From NCBI RefSeq assembly GCF_004135285.1, contig NZ_CP035494.1, positions 1,488,001 to 1,552,000 on the forward strand: 64,000 nucleotides of DNA. Reading direction: 5' to 3'. A program made the translations under genes and the position numbers. This DNA comes from Microbacterium protaetiae (lineage in GTDB: Bacteria > Actinomycetota > Actinomycetes > Actinomycetales > Microbacteriaceae). Positions 36,669-45,659 of this stretch are shown one piece after another; positions within the stretch are counted from its first letter, which is position 1; the number at the start of each line of letters is the position of its first letter. The notes beneath the pieces are model-generated. The model was not told the DNA's origin, made no database searches, and was given only the letters and a program-made list of their open reading frames with translations.

Positions 36669-36753
36669 TACCGTTTGCAGCGGTTCTACGGTAGGAATTG
36701 CAGAGGTTCTGGGGTAGGAGTTGCAGAGGTTCCAGGGTGCCGTTTGCAGAGCC
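36669..36753. repeat. 23-bp tandem repeat upstream of brxA
   Basis: Three full units of 23 bases (starts 36669, 36692, 36715) and a partial fourth (36738). The shared core is TTGCAGAGGTTC-like with TAGG/TACC borders. It marks the left border of the BREX island and lies about 380 bases ahead of brxA. Confidence 0.75.
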
Positions 36754-37130
36754 TTGCTGACGGGTTCGTCATCGAGAGTGGATCGCCGACGTTCCTATGG
36801 CGGCGCGAAAGCCGGGTCCCGTCCGACGGGGCGGGAGTTCCGGCTTCTACTTCCCAACCGTCATCGGCGGCTGGGGACGCCATTCTGCGAACCATGGCGA
36901 CCTACGGGGATGAGACGCGCGACGATCTTCTTCGCCGATAGGGTGGCTGTGCATCCGTTTGGAGTCGGAGAGCTTTAGGTGTGAAGGGCCAGCAAGGCCG
37001 ATGCGTGCACGTAACCGCGGGGGCGCATGGGAGTGAGGGGGAGAATGGCGCGTGATCTTCGATGCCGTATGGCGGTTGTGCCGGGGTAGTCGCATCCTGA
37101 TCGACTTGCCGTTTTGCAGATGAGGTGCTC
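36754..37130. other. non-coding leader of the BREX operon
   Basis: About 375 bases with no credible gene; short ORFs on both strands have poor composition. It should contain the brx promoter, but no convincing -35/-10 pair was found. It ends with GAGG five bases before the brxA GTG. No BrxR-type regulator gene precedes the operon. Confidence 0.5.
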
Positions 37131-37739
37131 GTGAGCAACAACCCGGTCGCATCGTCGCGCTATGCCCTGTCGTTCACGACCGGAGGCCTCCTGGAACGTG
37201 AGGCGGCGGTGTTGGCACCCGTATACACGGAACATCGCGACTGGGCGAAGGTGCGTGACGTCGCTGTCAACGGGAACCTTCTTCAGGCGCGAACACACAG
37301 TACGGGTGTGCGTCGTGTGCGAGAAACAGTCAACCGGATGTCGGTGCTGTCCGACCCTGAGATTGAACTCTTCGCCGAGGTCACCGCCTCCGAGCGCGGT
37401 CACCTCATGTGGGTTGCCGCGTGCCGTCGCTACGATTTCATCGGGGACTTCGCCGAGGAAGTCCTCCGCGAGCGCTTCCTCACCCTGGCCAGCACGGTCT
37501 CCTACGAGGAATACGACTCGTTCTATCGGGCCAAGAGCATGTGGCATGACGAACTCGACACTGTCTCGGTGGCCACCTACAAGAAGCTGAGGCAGGTGCT
37601 CTTCAAGATGATGGTCGAGGCCGGGCTGCTGACTGCCGAGGGCGCAATCGAACCCACGCTGGTCTCCGCGCGGGTTGCCGAGTGCCTTGCCGAGCGCACG
37701 CCGAGTGACATCCGCTTCTTTCCGACGAGGGTGATCTGA
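37131..37739 (+). CDS. brxA: BREX protein BrxA (DUF1819)
   Basis: First gene of the type 1 BREX operon; 202 residues. BrxA is a small helical DNA-binding protein required in several BREX systems. The start region SSRYALSFTTGGLLEREA and the C-terminal SDIRFFPT segment are characteristic of the DUF1819 family. GTG at 37131 is preferred (GAGG five bases before); GTG at 37125 is also in frame. The stop overlaps the brxB start (TGATG). Confidence 0.93.
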   Translation: MSNNPVASSRYALSFTTGGLLEREAAVLAPVYTEHRDWAKVRDVAVNGNLLQARTHSTGVRRVRETVNRMSVLSDPEIELFAEVTASERGHLMWVAACRRYDFIGDFAEEVLRERFLTLASTVSYEEYDSFYRAKSMWHDELDTVSVATYKKLRQVLFKMMVEAGLLTAEGAIEPTLVSARVAECLAERTPSDIRFFPTRVI

Positions 37740-38350
37740 TGCCTCTGCACTCGCGGGCCACGCTGGCACAGCAAGAGGAGCACCTGTTCACGGTGCTCAG
37801 CAGTGAGCGCTTCCTGAAGATGGAGGGCCTCGGCAACGAGGTCGCTCACTTCATCTACGACTACGACCCGGGGTGGGCGCTCGACGTCGCCCGGGCCAAG
37901 AAGCGCATCAAGACGAAGCTCGACACCGAGCTGGGCATCAAAGTCCTCGAGATCAACCTCTACGATCTGTGCGTCGACCTGCTCAAGCGCCGCGGTGTCT
38001 GGGAGCGCGTCCTCGCCGCGGAGCCGACGATGGACAAACCCGACTTCCTCAAGATGCTCCAGAACATGCTCGACCCTCAGCTGCATCTCGCCCCGGCCAT
38101 CAAGGAGCGCATTGCGGAAGAGCCGTTCCAGATCCTCTTCCTCACCGGTGTGGGTGAGGTTTTCCCGTTCGTCCGCTCGCACACGGTGCTGAACAACCTG
38201 CAGACGGTCGTCTCGAACAAGCCCATGCTGATGTTCTTCCCCGGTCGGTACGAAGTATCGGCCACCCAGGGCTCATCCCTGGTTCTGTTCGGCCAGCTCA
38301 AAGACGACTCCTTCTACCGCGCCAAGCGCATCCTCGACCAGGAAGCATGA
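37739..38350 (+). CDS. brxB: BREX protein BrxB (DUF1788)
   Basis: A 203-residue protein of the DUF1788/BrxB family. Recognisable blocks are FIYDYDP near residue 40, EINLYDLCVDLLKRRG in the middle and FPFVRSHTVLNNLQ and LMFFPGRYE towards the end. BrxB associates with PglZ and other BREX proteins; the exact role is unsettled in the family. It is coupled to brxA and lies four bases before brxC. Confidence 0.93.
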   Translation: MPLHSRATLAQQEEHLFTVLSSERFLKMEGLGNEVAHFIYDYDPGWALDVARAKKRIKTKLDTELGIKVLEINLYDLCVDLLKRRGVWERVLAAEPTMDKPDFLKMLQNMLDPQLHLAPAIKERIAEEPFQILFLTGVGEVFPFVRSHTVLNNLQTVVSNKPMLMFFPGRYEVSATQGSSLVLFGQLKDDSFYRAKRILDQEA

Positions 38351-38354
38351 CCCG

Positions 38355-41300
38355 ATGAAACTCAATGAGATCTTCCTCAAAGATGTCACCCGCTCCATCG
38401 AGGGTGTCGTCAAGGCCGACGACGCCGACCACCTGGGCATCGAGGTCGAAGAATACGTCTTCACGAACGACGCCGCGAAGGGCGTCGCGCCGCTGCTGGT
38501 GGAGTACACCAACTACACGAACGCCAACGGCGTGTGGGTCTCGGGCTTCTTCGGTTCCGGAAAGTCGCACCTGCTCAAGATGCTGGCGCATCTGCTCGGT
38601 GACGTCGAGGGTCAGTCGTTCTCACGGGAACGGGTGAGTGAGAGCTTTCTCGGTAAGACTGACGACGATGCGATGCTCGTTGCTTCACTGAAGAAGGCCG
38701 CTGCTATCCCGGCGAAGAGCCTGCTTTTCAACATCGACCAGAAGGCAACCCTGATCGCCAAGGACCAGACCGACGCTCTGCTTAAGGTCTTCGTCAAGGT
38801 CTTCGACGAGAGCCGCGGCTACTTCGGCAACGATGGCGCCGTCGCCCGCTTCGAGGAGGACCTCGACAAGCGCGGCCAGTATGACGCGTTCAAGGCGGCA
38901 TTCGCCGCACATGCCGGAATCGACTGGTCACAGGGGCGCGAGCAGACGGCGCTTGAGGGCCACAACATCGACAAGGCGTTCGCCGAGGTCAACGGCGAGG
39001 CGAACCCGGGGATCATCGCGCAATATCAGAAGTCCTACGCGCTCTCGATCGAAGACTTCGCCACGTCGGTGAAGGCGTGGCTGGACAGGCAGGAGCCGGG
39101 GTTCCGGCTCAACTTCTTCGTCGATGAGGTCGGGCAGTTCATCGCCGACGACGTGAAGCTCATGCTCAACCTGCAGACGATCGCCGAGTCCCTCAACACG
39201 AAGTGCAAGGGACAGTCGTGGGTCTTCGTCACTTCTCAGGAGGATATGGACAAGGTCGTCGGCGATCGCACGAAGCAGCAGGGCAACGACTTCTCCAAGA
39301 TCCAGGCTCGGTTCCGCGTCAAGGTGAAGCTCACCAGTCAGGACGTCGAAGAAGTCATCAGCAAAAGACTGCTGGAGAAGAACGATGCGGGCGCTGCCGC
39401 CCTCGTATCGATCCACTCTCAGGAGGCAGCGAACTTCCCGACCATCTTCAACTTCGTCGACGGCGCGAAGACCTACCGCAACTATGTCGATGAGGCGCAC
39501 TTCATCAACATGTACCCGTTCGTCACGTACCAGATCCCGATGTTCCAGGCTGCGATCGAGACGCTGTCCGATCGCAACATGTTCGAGGGCAAGAACAGCT
39601 CTGTCGGCGAGCGTTCGATGCTCGGTGTCGTACAGGAGGTCGCCAAGCGCATCGGAGCCGAACAGGTTGGCTATCTCGCGACCTTCGACCAGATGTTCGC
39701 GGGCATCAGTGCCGCGCTGAAGTCGTCGGCCCAGAGCGCGATCCTCCAGGCCGAGAAACACCTGCCCGACCCAGCATCGGACATCACGATCCTCGCCAAC
39801 CGGCTGCTTAAGGCGCTGTTCCTGGTCAAATACGTCGACACCTTCAAAGCCACTCCGCGCAACCTCACCGTGCTCGTCTACGACCGCTTCGGGCTCGACC
39901 TCACCGGACTTGGTGCGCAGGTGCAGGAGGCCCTCAACCTGCTGGAATCCCAGTCGTATGTCCAGCGGAACGGCAATCTCTACCTGTATCTCACCAATGA
40001 GGAACAGGAGATCGAGAAGGAGATCAAGGCGTTCGACATCGACTCGAGCGATGTCTCGAGCAAGCTCTTCCGCTATCTCTCGTCCGACGTGCTCAAGACC
40101 AACAAGATCAAGTATGCGAAGAACGGGCAGGACTTCTCGTTCGGTTACAAGCTCGACGATGTCGTGCAGGGAAACCAGCGTGAACTGACCATCCACTTCA
40201 TCACGCCCGAGACGAGCTACAGTGACTCTGAGATCTTGGCGCAGAGCATGGGCCGGGATGAGTTGCGGGTCTTCCTCGGCCGCGACAAGCGACTGCTTGC
40301 AGACTTGCGCCTGCTCCTGAAGACCGAGAAGTACATCAAGCAGCGCACCAATTCCGGTGCGACGCCGTCGATGCAACGAATCCTGCAGTCCAAGCAGTCG
40401 CTCAATGCCGATCGGGAGAAGGAGTTCATCGAGCGACTACGCCAGGCCGTCGGCAAGGCGCAGCTGATCATCAACGCTGCGGAGATTCCCTCCGGTGCAC
40501 AGGATGCTGTGACCCGGGTCTCAGATGGATTCCAGGAACTCATCAGCCGGACCTACACGAACCTCGGATTGCTCGGCGGGAAGGTGTATTCCGAACGCGA
40601 CGTCGCCGGTGCGGTTCGCAACGACCCGGCGCTGTTCAGTTCCTCAAGCCTGAGCATGCTCGCCTCTCCCGCGACGGAGATGGAGTCGTGGATCATCACG
40701 CAGAAGACTGTCGGCGAGCAGTTGACGATCAAGAAGATCGTCGATCGCTTCGAGGCTAAGCCATACGGGTGGGATCTCGGGTCCATCGAAGTCGTGCTGG
40801 GATGGCTCGTCGGCAATGGCAGGGTGGTGCTGAGCGTCAGCTCGAATCCAGTTGTCCGCACGGAGACGATCGACCTCATCCGGAACACGGGGAAGCACCC
40901 GTATGTCGTCGTCGCGCCGCAGAAGACTTATGATCCGGCGAAGGTCGCCGCCTTCAAGAGGTTCTGCACAGAGTTCTTCGATGAGGGCGCCGTTCCGAGC
41001 GACTCCGCCGAGCTCGCCCGGTTCGGCAAGGACCGGCTCGCGTCGAGGCGTGAGGAGCTCAACACCCTCGTGAACACCAGCCGGTATCCGTTCGTCGGTC
41101 AACTCAAGAGTGCTGTCGCTTTGCTTGACGAGGTCGTCGGTAAGCCGGTCAACTGGTATCTCAGCGATTTCGACACTGCTGACGAGCTGCTGGAGGTGAA
41201 GGAGGATCTGATCGACCCGATCCGGTCCTTCCTCAATGGCCAGCAGGCGAAGATCTTCGACGAGGCGCAGGCTCTCCTGAACGCCAATGTGGGGAACCTC

Positions 41301-41843
41301 AACTATCTTCCTGCCGGCTGCGCCGATGTCGTCATGGGGCTGCTCGTGGACGCCAATGCGTTCCGCAGCAACAAGATGAATCAGCTCAAGGTCGCGGCTG
41401 ACGCTCTGCGTGGGCGTATCGACGAGGTCGTCGCCGACAAGCGCGGCAGTGTCACTGAAGCGATTCAGGGACGTAAAGCGGAGATCCTCGAGAGCGCCTA
41501 CTATGCGAGGGCCACTGCTGAGGCGCAGGAGGGTGTTGCCCGACGAATCGATCTGATCCTTGCGAGGATCGCAGGCGAGGGGCAGATCGCCCTCATTCTC
41601 CAGACGGGATCGACATTCGAGCAGGATGAGTATCCGGAACTTCTCAACAGGTTGGTTGAGTCGCCGCCGCCTGGCCCAGTCACTCCAGTCGTCGTGCCGA
41701 AGCCGATGGTGTCGGTCAAGACGATCACCGTACCCGGTGCATCGGGCGTCCTTGAGTCCGAGGACGACGTCGATGCCTACCTTGCCAAGTATCGCGCCGC
41801 ACTCGTGGCAACCCTCGACGCAGGAAAGCGAATCACGCTCTGA
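38355..41843 (+). CDS. brxC: BREX P-loop ATPase BrxC
   Basis: A 1162-residue BrxC/PglY-type ATPase. Walker A GFFGSGKS lies at residues 64-71 and a Walker B-like FFVDEVGQF at about 250. Long helical regions follow, as in the family, where BrxC probably acts as an ATP-dependent scaffold of the defence and methylation complex. The stop overlaps the pglX start (TGATG). Length and order are normal, so this part of the operon appears intact. Confidence 0.95.
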   Translation: MKLNEIFLKDVTRSIEGVVKADDADHLGIEVEEYVFTNDAAKGVAPLLVEYTNYTNANGVWVSGFFGSGKSHLLKMLAHLLGDVEGQSFSRERVSESFLGKTDDDAMLVASLKKAAAIPAKSLLFNIDQKATLIAKDQTDALLKVFVKVFDESRGYFGNDGAVARFEEDLDKRGQYDAFKAAFAAHAGIDWSQGREQTALEGHNIDKAFAEVNGEANPGIIAQYQKSYALSIEDFATSVKAWLDRQEPGFRLNFFVDEVGQFIADDVKLMLNLQTIAESLNTKCKGQSWVFVTSQEDMDKVVGDRTKQQGNDFSKIQARFRVKVKLTSQDVEEVISKRLLEKNDAGAAALVSIHSQEAANFPTIFNFVDGAKTYRNYVDEAHFINMYPFVTYQIPMFQAAIETLSDRNMFEGKNSSVGERSMLGVVQEVAKRIGAEQVGYLATFDQMFAGISAALKSSAQSAILQAEKHLPDPASDITILANRLLKALFLVKYVDTFKATPRNLTVLVYDRFGLDLTGLGAQVQEALNLLESQSYVQRNGNLYLYLTNEEQEIEKEIKAFDIDSSDVSSKLFRYLSSDVLKTNKIKYAKNGQDFSFGYKLDDVVQGNQRELTIHFITPETSYSDSEILAQSMGRDELRVFLGRDKRLLADLRLLLKTEKYIKQRTNSGATPSMQRILQSKQSLNADREKEFIERLRQAVGKAQLIINAAEIPSGAQDAVTRVSDGFQELISRTYTNLGLLGGKVYSERDVAGAVRNDPALFSSSSLSMLASPATEMESWIITQKTVGEQLTIKKIVDRFEAKPYGWDLGSIEVVLGWLVGNGRVVLSVSSNPVVRTETIDLIRNTGKHPYVVVAPQKTYDPAKVAAFKRFCTEFFDEGAVPSDSAELARFGKDRLASRREELNTLVNTSRYPFVGQLKSAVALLDEVVGKPVNWYLSDFDTADELLEVKEDLIDPIRSFLNGQQAKIFDEAQALLNANVGNLNYLPAGCADVVMGLLVDANAFRSNKMNQLKVAADALRGRIDEVVADKRGSVTEAIQGRKAEILESAYYARATAEAQEGVARRIDLILARIAGEGQIALILQTGSTFEQDEYPELLNRLVESPPPGPVTPVVVPKPMVSVKTITVPGASGVLESEDDVDAYLAKYRAALVATLDAGKRITL

Positions 41844-44452
41844 TGGATACCGCTCCGCTCAAGTCCTTCGCCACGTCGGCGCGCACGGAACTCATCCGCG
41901 AGGTGGGCGCGCGCATCACAGCGGTACTCGCGCCGGGGTCGCCCGAGCGCGTCGAACAGCCACGTGCCGTCAACGCACTGGAGCAGGCCATCGCCGCCGC
42001 CGGCGGAGGCGTCGAGGGCAAGGCACATGTGATCGACAAGGTCGCCTACACGTGGTTCAACCGCATCGTCGGCCTGCGCTTCATGGATGCCAACGGCTAC
42101 ACCGGCATCGGCATCGTCTCGCCTGCAGCCGATCAGGTCGGCCAGCCCGAAGTCCTCGCAGCCGCTAAGCGCGGGCAGGTCGACGGCGACGTGGTCAAGG
42201 GTGCTACCGCGGCGACCGTCACGGGTCTGCTCAATGGCACGCGTGTGTCGCGTCCGGGCGTCGATGCTCAAGCCGAGGCGTACGCGCTCCTCCTGGCGGA
42301 CTACTGCCGCTACTGGAATCGCGCCATGCCCTTCCTGTTCGAGCGTGAGGGTGACTACACCGAGCTGCTGATCCCCGCCAATCTGCTCGCCGAGGACTCT
42401 GTACTGAGCCGTTCTGTCACGGTGCTCACCGAGGATGTGTGCCGGGACGTCGAGGTCATCGGCTGGCTCTACCAGTTCTACATCTCGGAGCGGAAGGACG
42501 AGGTCTTCGCAGGGTTCAAGAAGAACAAGAAGGCGGGTGCCGATGAGATCCCCGCCGCCACTCAGCTCTTCACTCCGCACTGGATCGTCCGGTACCTGGT
42601 GGAAAACTCGCTCGGACGGCTGTGGATGCTCAACCATCCCGAGTCCCGTCTCGTCGACCGGATGGACTACTACATCGCGCCCGTCGATGAAGAGGCGGAC
42701 TTCCTCAAGATCACCGCACCCGAAGAACTCACAGTGATCGACCCGGCCTGCGGATCGGGGCACATGCTGACCTACGCCTTCGATCTGCTCTATGCGATCT
42801 ACGAAGAGGAGGGGTACACGCCCTCGCAGATTCCGGGTCTGATCCTTGCGAACAACATCTTCGGCACCGAGATCGACCTCCGTGCGGGGTCGCTGGCCGC
42901 ATTCGCTCTGACGATGAAAGCCACCGCGAAGCGCAAGCTCTTCCTGAAGAACCCAATCGCGCCGAACATCTGCGTATTGGAGCCGATCTCGTTCAATGCC
43001 GAGGAGCTGCGCTATCTCGTCACGGACGACGGCGACCGGCACGCGGAGGAGGCGTTCTGGAACGAGTTCGCCCACGCTGACACGTTTGGTGCGCTCATCC
43101 AGCCTGACGCGGCGCTGACCGTGCGGCTTGGCGAACACCTCGCAACCCTTGAAGCCGGGGGCGACATCTTCCGGGCTGACACACTCCGCTGGGCCCAGCG
43201 CGTCGTCGAGCAAGCCACGTACCTTGCGAGCAGCTATGGGGTGGTGGTTGCGAACCCGCCCTACATGGGCAGCAAGCAGATGAATGCTCTGCTTTCACAG
43301 TTCATGAAGGACGAGTACCTGGAGGTAAAGCAGGATCTCTACGGGGCCTTCGTGCTCCGCGGCATCGAACTCACCGACCGACACGGGCTGCTCGCCATCG
43401 TCATTGGTGACACTTGGATGTCCATCAAGTCATTCGAGGCCTTGCGGCTCCGTCTGCTGGACGGCCACGCCTTTGACTCGTTCGTCCACATGCGCGACGT
43501 GTCCAACCACCCAGATATCTTCGGCGCCAACGCCGCCTTCGTGCTGTCGATGTCTGGCAAACGCAGCAGACACGCACCGTTCATCCGACTGACGCCCCTC
43601 GGGCAGGAACGTAAGGAAGAAAATCTTCGTGTCGCTCTGGCGGAGCGAACCAGAGAATCGGGCTTCCATCGGGCATCCGGCGAAGACTTCGCCGCGATCC
43701 CCGGCTCGCCGATCGTTTACTGGCTCAGTGAAAAGATGCGCGCCATCTTCACTGCTGGTGATCTACTCGGATCGGTAGCCTCCCTGGCCGTCGGCTTGCA
43801 GACGGGGGACAACAACCGGTTTCTGCGTCAGTGGTGGGAAGTCTCTCGCGCGCGCTCCGCCTTCGGTTGCACGTCACGTGAAGAGGCCGCCGCCAGCGGC
43901 GCCCGCTGGTACCCGTACAACAAGGGCGGCGAGTTCCGGAAGTGGTACGGGAACCAGGAGTACGTCGTCAACTGGGAGAACGACGGTGCGGAGATCCGAG
44001 CATTCGGAACTGAGGATGGCAGGCGCCCGAGGTCGAGGGCACAGAACACCGAGTCATACTTTTCACCGTCAGTGTCGTGGTCGGACATTTCGTCTGGGGA
44101 AGCGGCGTTTCGTCGCTTCCCGGCCGGGTTCATCCATGACGTCAAGGGGATGTCCGCGTTCGGTGACGCCAGCCTTCTGGACGGCGTAGCTGTCCTGATG
44201 AACTCCAGCTTTACTCGCGCCATCCTCAGAGCCATCGCACCAACCGTGAACTTCCAGATCGGTGACGTGGGAAGGGTCCCGGTTGACCATCTTGCGGAGC
44301 TTCCATCGAATGCCGCGAGTCTAGTAGCAACGGCGCAGATGGATTGGGACGACTCCGAGACCTCGTGGGAGTTCGCTCGGAACCCACTCGTCGAACTATC
44401 GGAATGCGGAAAGGGCCACGCTTGGTGTCTCCGAGATCCGTATGTCAGCTGA
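41843..44452 (+). CDS. pglX: BREX adenine methyltransferase PglX, N-terminal part with current specificity region
   Basis: An 869-residue protein where complete BREX-1 PglX is about 1200. SAM motif DPACGSGHM lies near residue 300 and the N6-adenine motif NPPYMGS near 471. From residue 485 on (QFMKDEY) the sequence enters the predicted invertible segment and encodes a target-recognition region with IPGSPIVYWLSEKMR and a Trp/Tyr-rich block. It ends just after RNPLVELS, exactly where other PglX proteins continue with the C-terminal region found here as a separate gene at 46975. It is transcribed after brxC with a TGATG overlap. It should methylate host DNA at the BREX site and take part in phage exclusion. 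Confidence 0.93.
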   Translation: MDTAPLKSFATSARTELIREVGARITAVLAPGSPERVEQPRAVNALEQAIAAAGGGVEGKAHVIDKVAYTWFNRIVGLRFMDANGYTGIGIVSPAADQVGQPEVLAAAKRGQVDGDVVKGATAATVTGLLNGTRVSRPGVDAQAEAYALLLADYCRYWNRAMPFLFEREGDYTELLIPANLLAEDSVLSRSVTVLTEDVCRDVEVIGWLYQFYISERKDEVFAGFKKNKKAGADEIPAATQLFTPHWIVRYLVENSLGRLWMLNHPESRLVDRMDYYIAPVDEEADFLKITAPEELTVIDPACGSGHMLTYAFDLLYAIYEEEGYTPSQIPGLILANNIFGTEIDLRAGSLAAFALTMKATAKRKLFLKNPIAPNICVLEPISFNAEELRYLVTDDGDRHAEEAFWNEFAHADTFGALIQPDAALTVRLGEHLATLEAGGDIFRADTLRWAQRVVEQATYLASSYGVVVANPPYMGSKQMNALLSQFMKDEYLEVKQDLYGAFVLRGIELTDRHGLLAIVIGDTWMSIKSFEALRLRLLDGHAFDSFVHMRDVSNHPDIFGANAAFVLSMSGKRSRHAPFIRLTPLGQERKEENLRVALAERTRESGFHRASGEDFAAIPGSPIVYWLSEKMRAIFTAGDLLGSVASLAVGLQTGDNNRFLRQWWEVSRARSAFGCTSREEAAASGARWYPYNKGGEFRKWYGNQEYVVNWENDGAEIRAFGTEDGRRPRSRAQNTESYFSPSVSWSDISSGEAAFRRFPAGFIHDVKGMSAFGDASLLDGVAVLMNSSFTRAILRAIAPTVNFQIGDVGRVPVDHLAELPSNAASLVATAQMDWDDSETSWEFARNPLVELSECGKGHAWCLRDPYVS
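43296..43319 (+). repeat. left 24-bp inversion site candidate
   Basis: CACAGTTCATGAAGGA followed by CGAGTACC, inside pglX at codons 485-492. It matches the right copy at 23 of 24 positions in inverse orientation. Homology stops abruptly on the outer side. It includes the 8-bp palindrome TTCATGAA. Confidence 0.7.
43808..43996 (+). repeat. 189-bp inverted repeat, pglX copy
   Basis: Encodes DNNRFLRQWWEVSRARSAFG onward to NWENDGAEI. It is identical to the inverse of 44841-45029 at all but one base (C/T in GTGGTAYGGG). Two shorter identical blocks are also shared: 43703-43742 with 45095-45134, and 44058-44094 with 44761-44797. Confidence 0.92.
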
Positions 44453-45596
44453 GCGCGACCAGCGGGTTACGTTCGAAGCTCCACGACGTCTCCGAGAGGT
44501 CCCAATCTGCTCGCGAGGTCTCAACCAAGTTATCGACCCCGCAGCGAGAGAGGTCCCTGACACCTGGAGCAACCGGCACGAGGCCGACGTACCCAATATG
44601 GAAGTGAAGAGTGGGCGCCACTACTTTCATGACCTCCATCACAAACATGGAATTCAGGAGCGATGTGATCTGGTCCAGCATCGCCGGATCTCCGAACCCC
44701 GAGTGACCGGTCGAGTCATGGATGAAGCCCTGGGGATAGCGGCGGAAGGCGGCCTCGCCCGACGAAATGTCCGACCACGACACTGACGGTGAAAAGTAGG
44801 TTCCGGGATTGCGGATGACCGATCGGGGCTTGAAACCGAAGATCTCCGCACCGTCGTTCTCCCAGTTGACGACGTACTCCTGGTTCCCATACCACTTCCG
44901 GAACTCGCCGCCCTTGTTGTACGGGTACCAGCGGGCGCCGCTGGCGGCGGCCTCTTCACGTGACGTGCAACCGAAGGCGGAGCGCGCGCGAGAGACTTCC
45001 CACCACTGACGCAGAAACCGGTTGTTGTCAGCCGTAGCGAGTCCTTGTCGGAGGTTCGCCACTTCGCTCAGCGGCTTCCCTGCCGCGAAGGATCCGCGCA
45101 TCTTTTCACTGAGCCAGTAAACGATCGGCGAGCCAGGGATCGCCGCGAGGTCAGCCTGCGCCACCTCGAAGCGGTTGTATGTGGCGTCGCGGAAAAGCTT
45201 CTCGATCGTGGCGACTGACCGGACGTCAACGTGCTGCTCGAACAGGCGCCGGTAGACACCGGTCGTATTCGGCCCAGGGCGGACGTTGTCGATGACGAAG
45301 GCGACGGAGCCGAAGTCCGACCCGAAGACGCCCCGCCCGAGGTGCACCATCGAGGCGATCCGCTGGGTCCGAAGAAGGTCGTGGCGCAGATCCTCGAACG
45401 ACTTGAGTGACATCCATGACGGTAGATCGATCATGGCCCAGGACCCCCGTCGGCGCGTGAGCTCCTGCCCGCGCACCATAAATGCAGTCATAAGGTCGGC
45501 CTTGCCGCTCGGGTACTCATCCTTCATGAACTGTGTTGCCGACAGCCGGCTTCTCCAACTGCCATGGAGCTGTTCGGGGCGCAGCGCCGTTGCCAA
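44445..45596 (-). CDS. silent inverted pglX specificity cassette (no methyltransferase part)
   Basis: Reading leftwards, the part from about 45535 encodes QFMKDEY, then IPGSPIVYWLSEKMR, the same WWEVSRARSAFG block and the ending RNPLVALS-stop, i.e. an alternative version of PglX residues 485-869. Conserved blocks are nearly identical in DNA while the segments between them differ strongly, as expected for alternative target-recognition regions. The methyltransferase motifs are missing and the first 20 codons (45536-45596) are unrelated, so it is probably not expressed until inverted onto the pglX 5' part. Confidence 0.85.
   Translation of the reverse strand: MATALRPEQLHGSWRSRLSATQFMKDEYPSGKADLMTAFMVRGQELTRRRGSWAMIDLPSWMSLKSFEDLRHDLLRTQRIASMVHLGRGVFGSDFGSVAFVIDNVRPGPNTTGVYRRLFEQHVDVRSVATIEKLFRDATYNRFEVAQADLAAIPGSPIVYWLSEKMRGSFAAGKPLSEVANLRQGLATADNNRFLRQWWEVSRARSAFGCTSREEAAASGARWYPYNKGGEFRKWYGNQEYVVNWENDGAEIFGFKPRSVIRNPGTYFSPSVSWSDISSGEAAFRRYPQGFIHDSTGHSGFGDPAMLDQITSLLNSMFVMEVMKVVAPTLHFHIGYVGLVPVAPGVRDLSRCGVDNLVETSRADWDLSETSWSFERNPLVALS
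44841..45029 (-). repeat. 189-bp inverted repeat, silent-cassette copy
   Basis: Inverse copy of 43808-43996 with 188 of 189 bases identical; 844 bases separate the two arms. It allows RecA-dependent inversion as well as site-specific recombination, or may reflect gene conversion between cassettes. Confidence 0.92.
45512..45535 (-). repeat. right 24-bp inversion site candidate
   Basis: Inverse of the left site (one mismatch: GAAGGATGAG against GAAGGACGAG). It lies at the junction between the silent cassette and unrelated DNA leading to the recombinase gene. Confidence 0.7.
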
Positions 45597-45621
45597 CGTC
45601 CTCGGCGGTGGACCGACGGAT

Positions 45622-45642
45622 GGCTACCCTAATGGCTACCCT
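45622..45642 (+). repeat. left 21-bp direct repeat flanking the recombinase
   Basis: GGCTACCCTAATGGCTACCCT, a pair of GGCTACCC words 12 bases apart, ends 17 bases before the recombinase start. The same element recurs at 46890-46910 with two mismatches. Confidence 0.75.
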
Positions 45643-45659
45643 CCGGGCGACCATGGAGG

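Larger units (their letters stand above)
43296..45535. mobile_element. predicted invertible pglX specificity segment
   Basis: A 2.24-kb segment bounded by inverted 24-bp copies, holding the 3' part of pglX and, tail to tail, an alternative 3' cassette. The two ORFs end in one shared 8-bp palindrome TCAGCTGA (44445-44452), each using it as Ser-stop. Inversion would fuse PglX residues 1-485 to about 362 alternative residues. A tyrosine recombinase gene lies 125 bases beyond the right border. The layout is what is known from recombinase-switched specificity genes; inversion itself is not observed here. Confidence 0.8.

Noticed and set aside
36669..36753. CRISPR-like repeat ahead of a defence island
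   Set aside because: Units are directly adjacent (23-bp period) without unique spacers.
44445..45596. Independent second methyltransferase gene
   Set aside because: It lacks both SAM and NPPY motifs, and its first codons are unrelated to PglX; it reads as a silent cassette.
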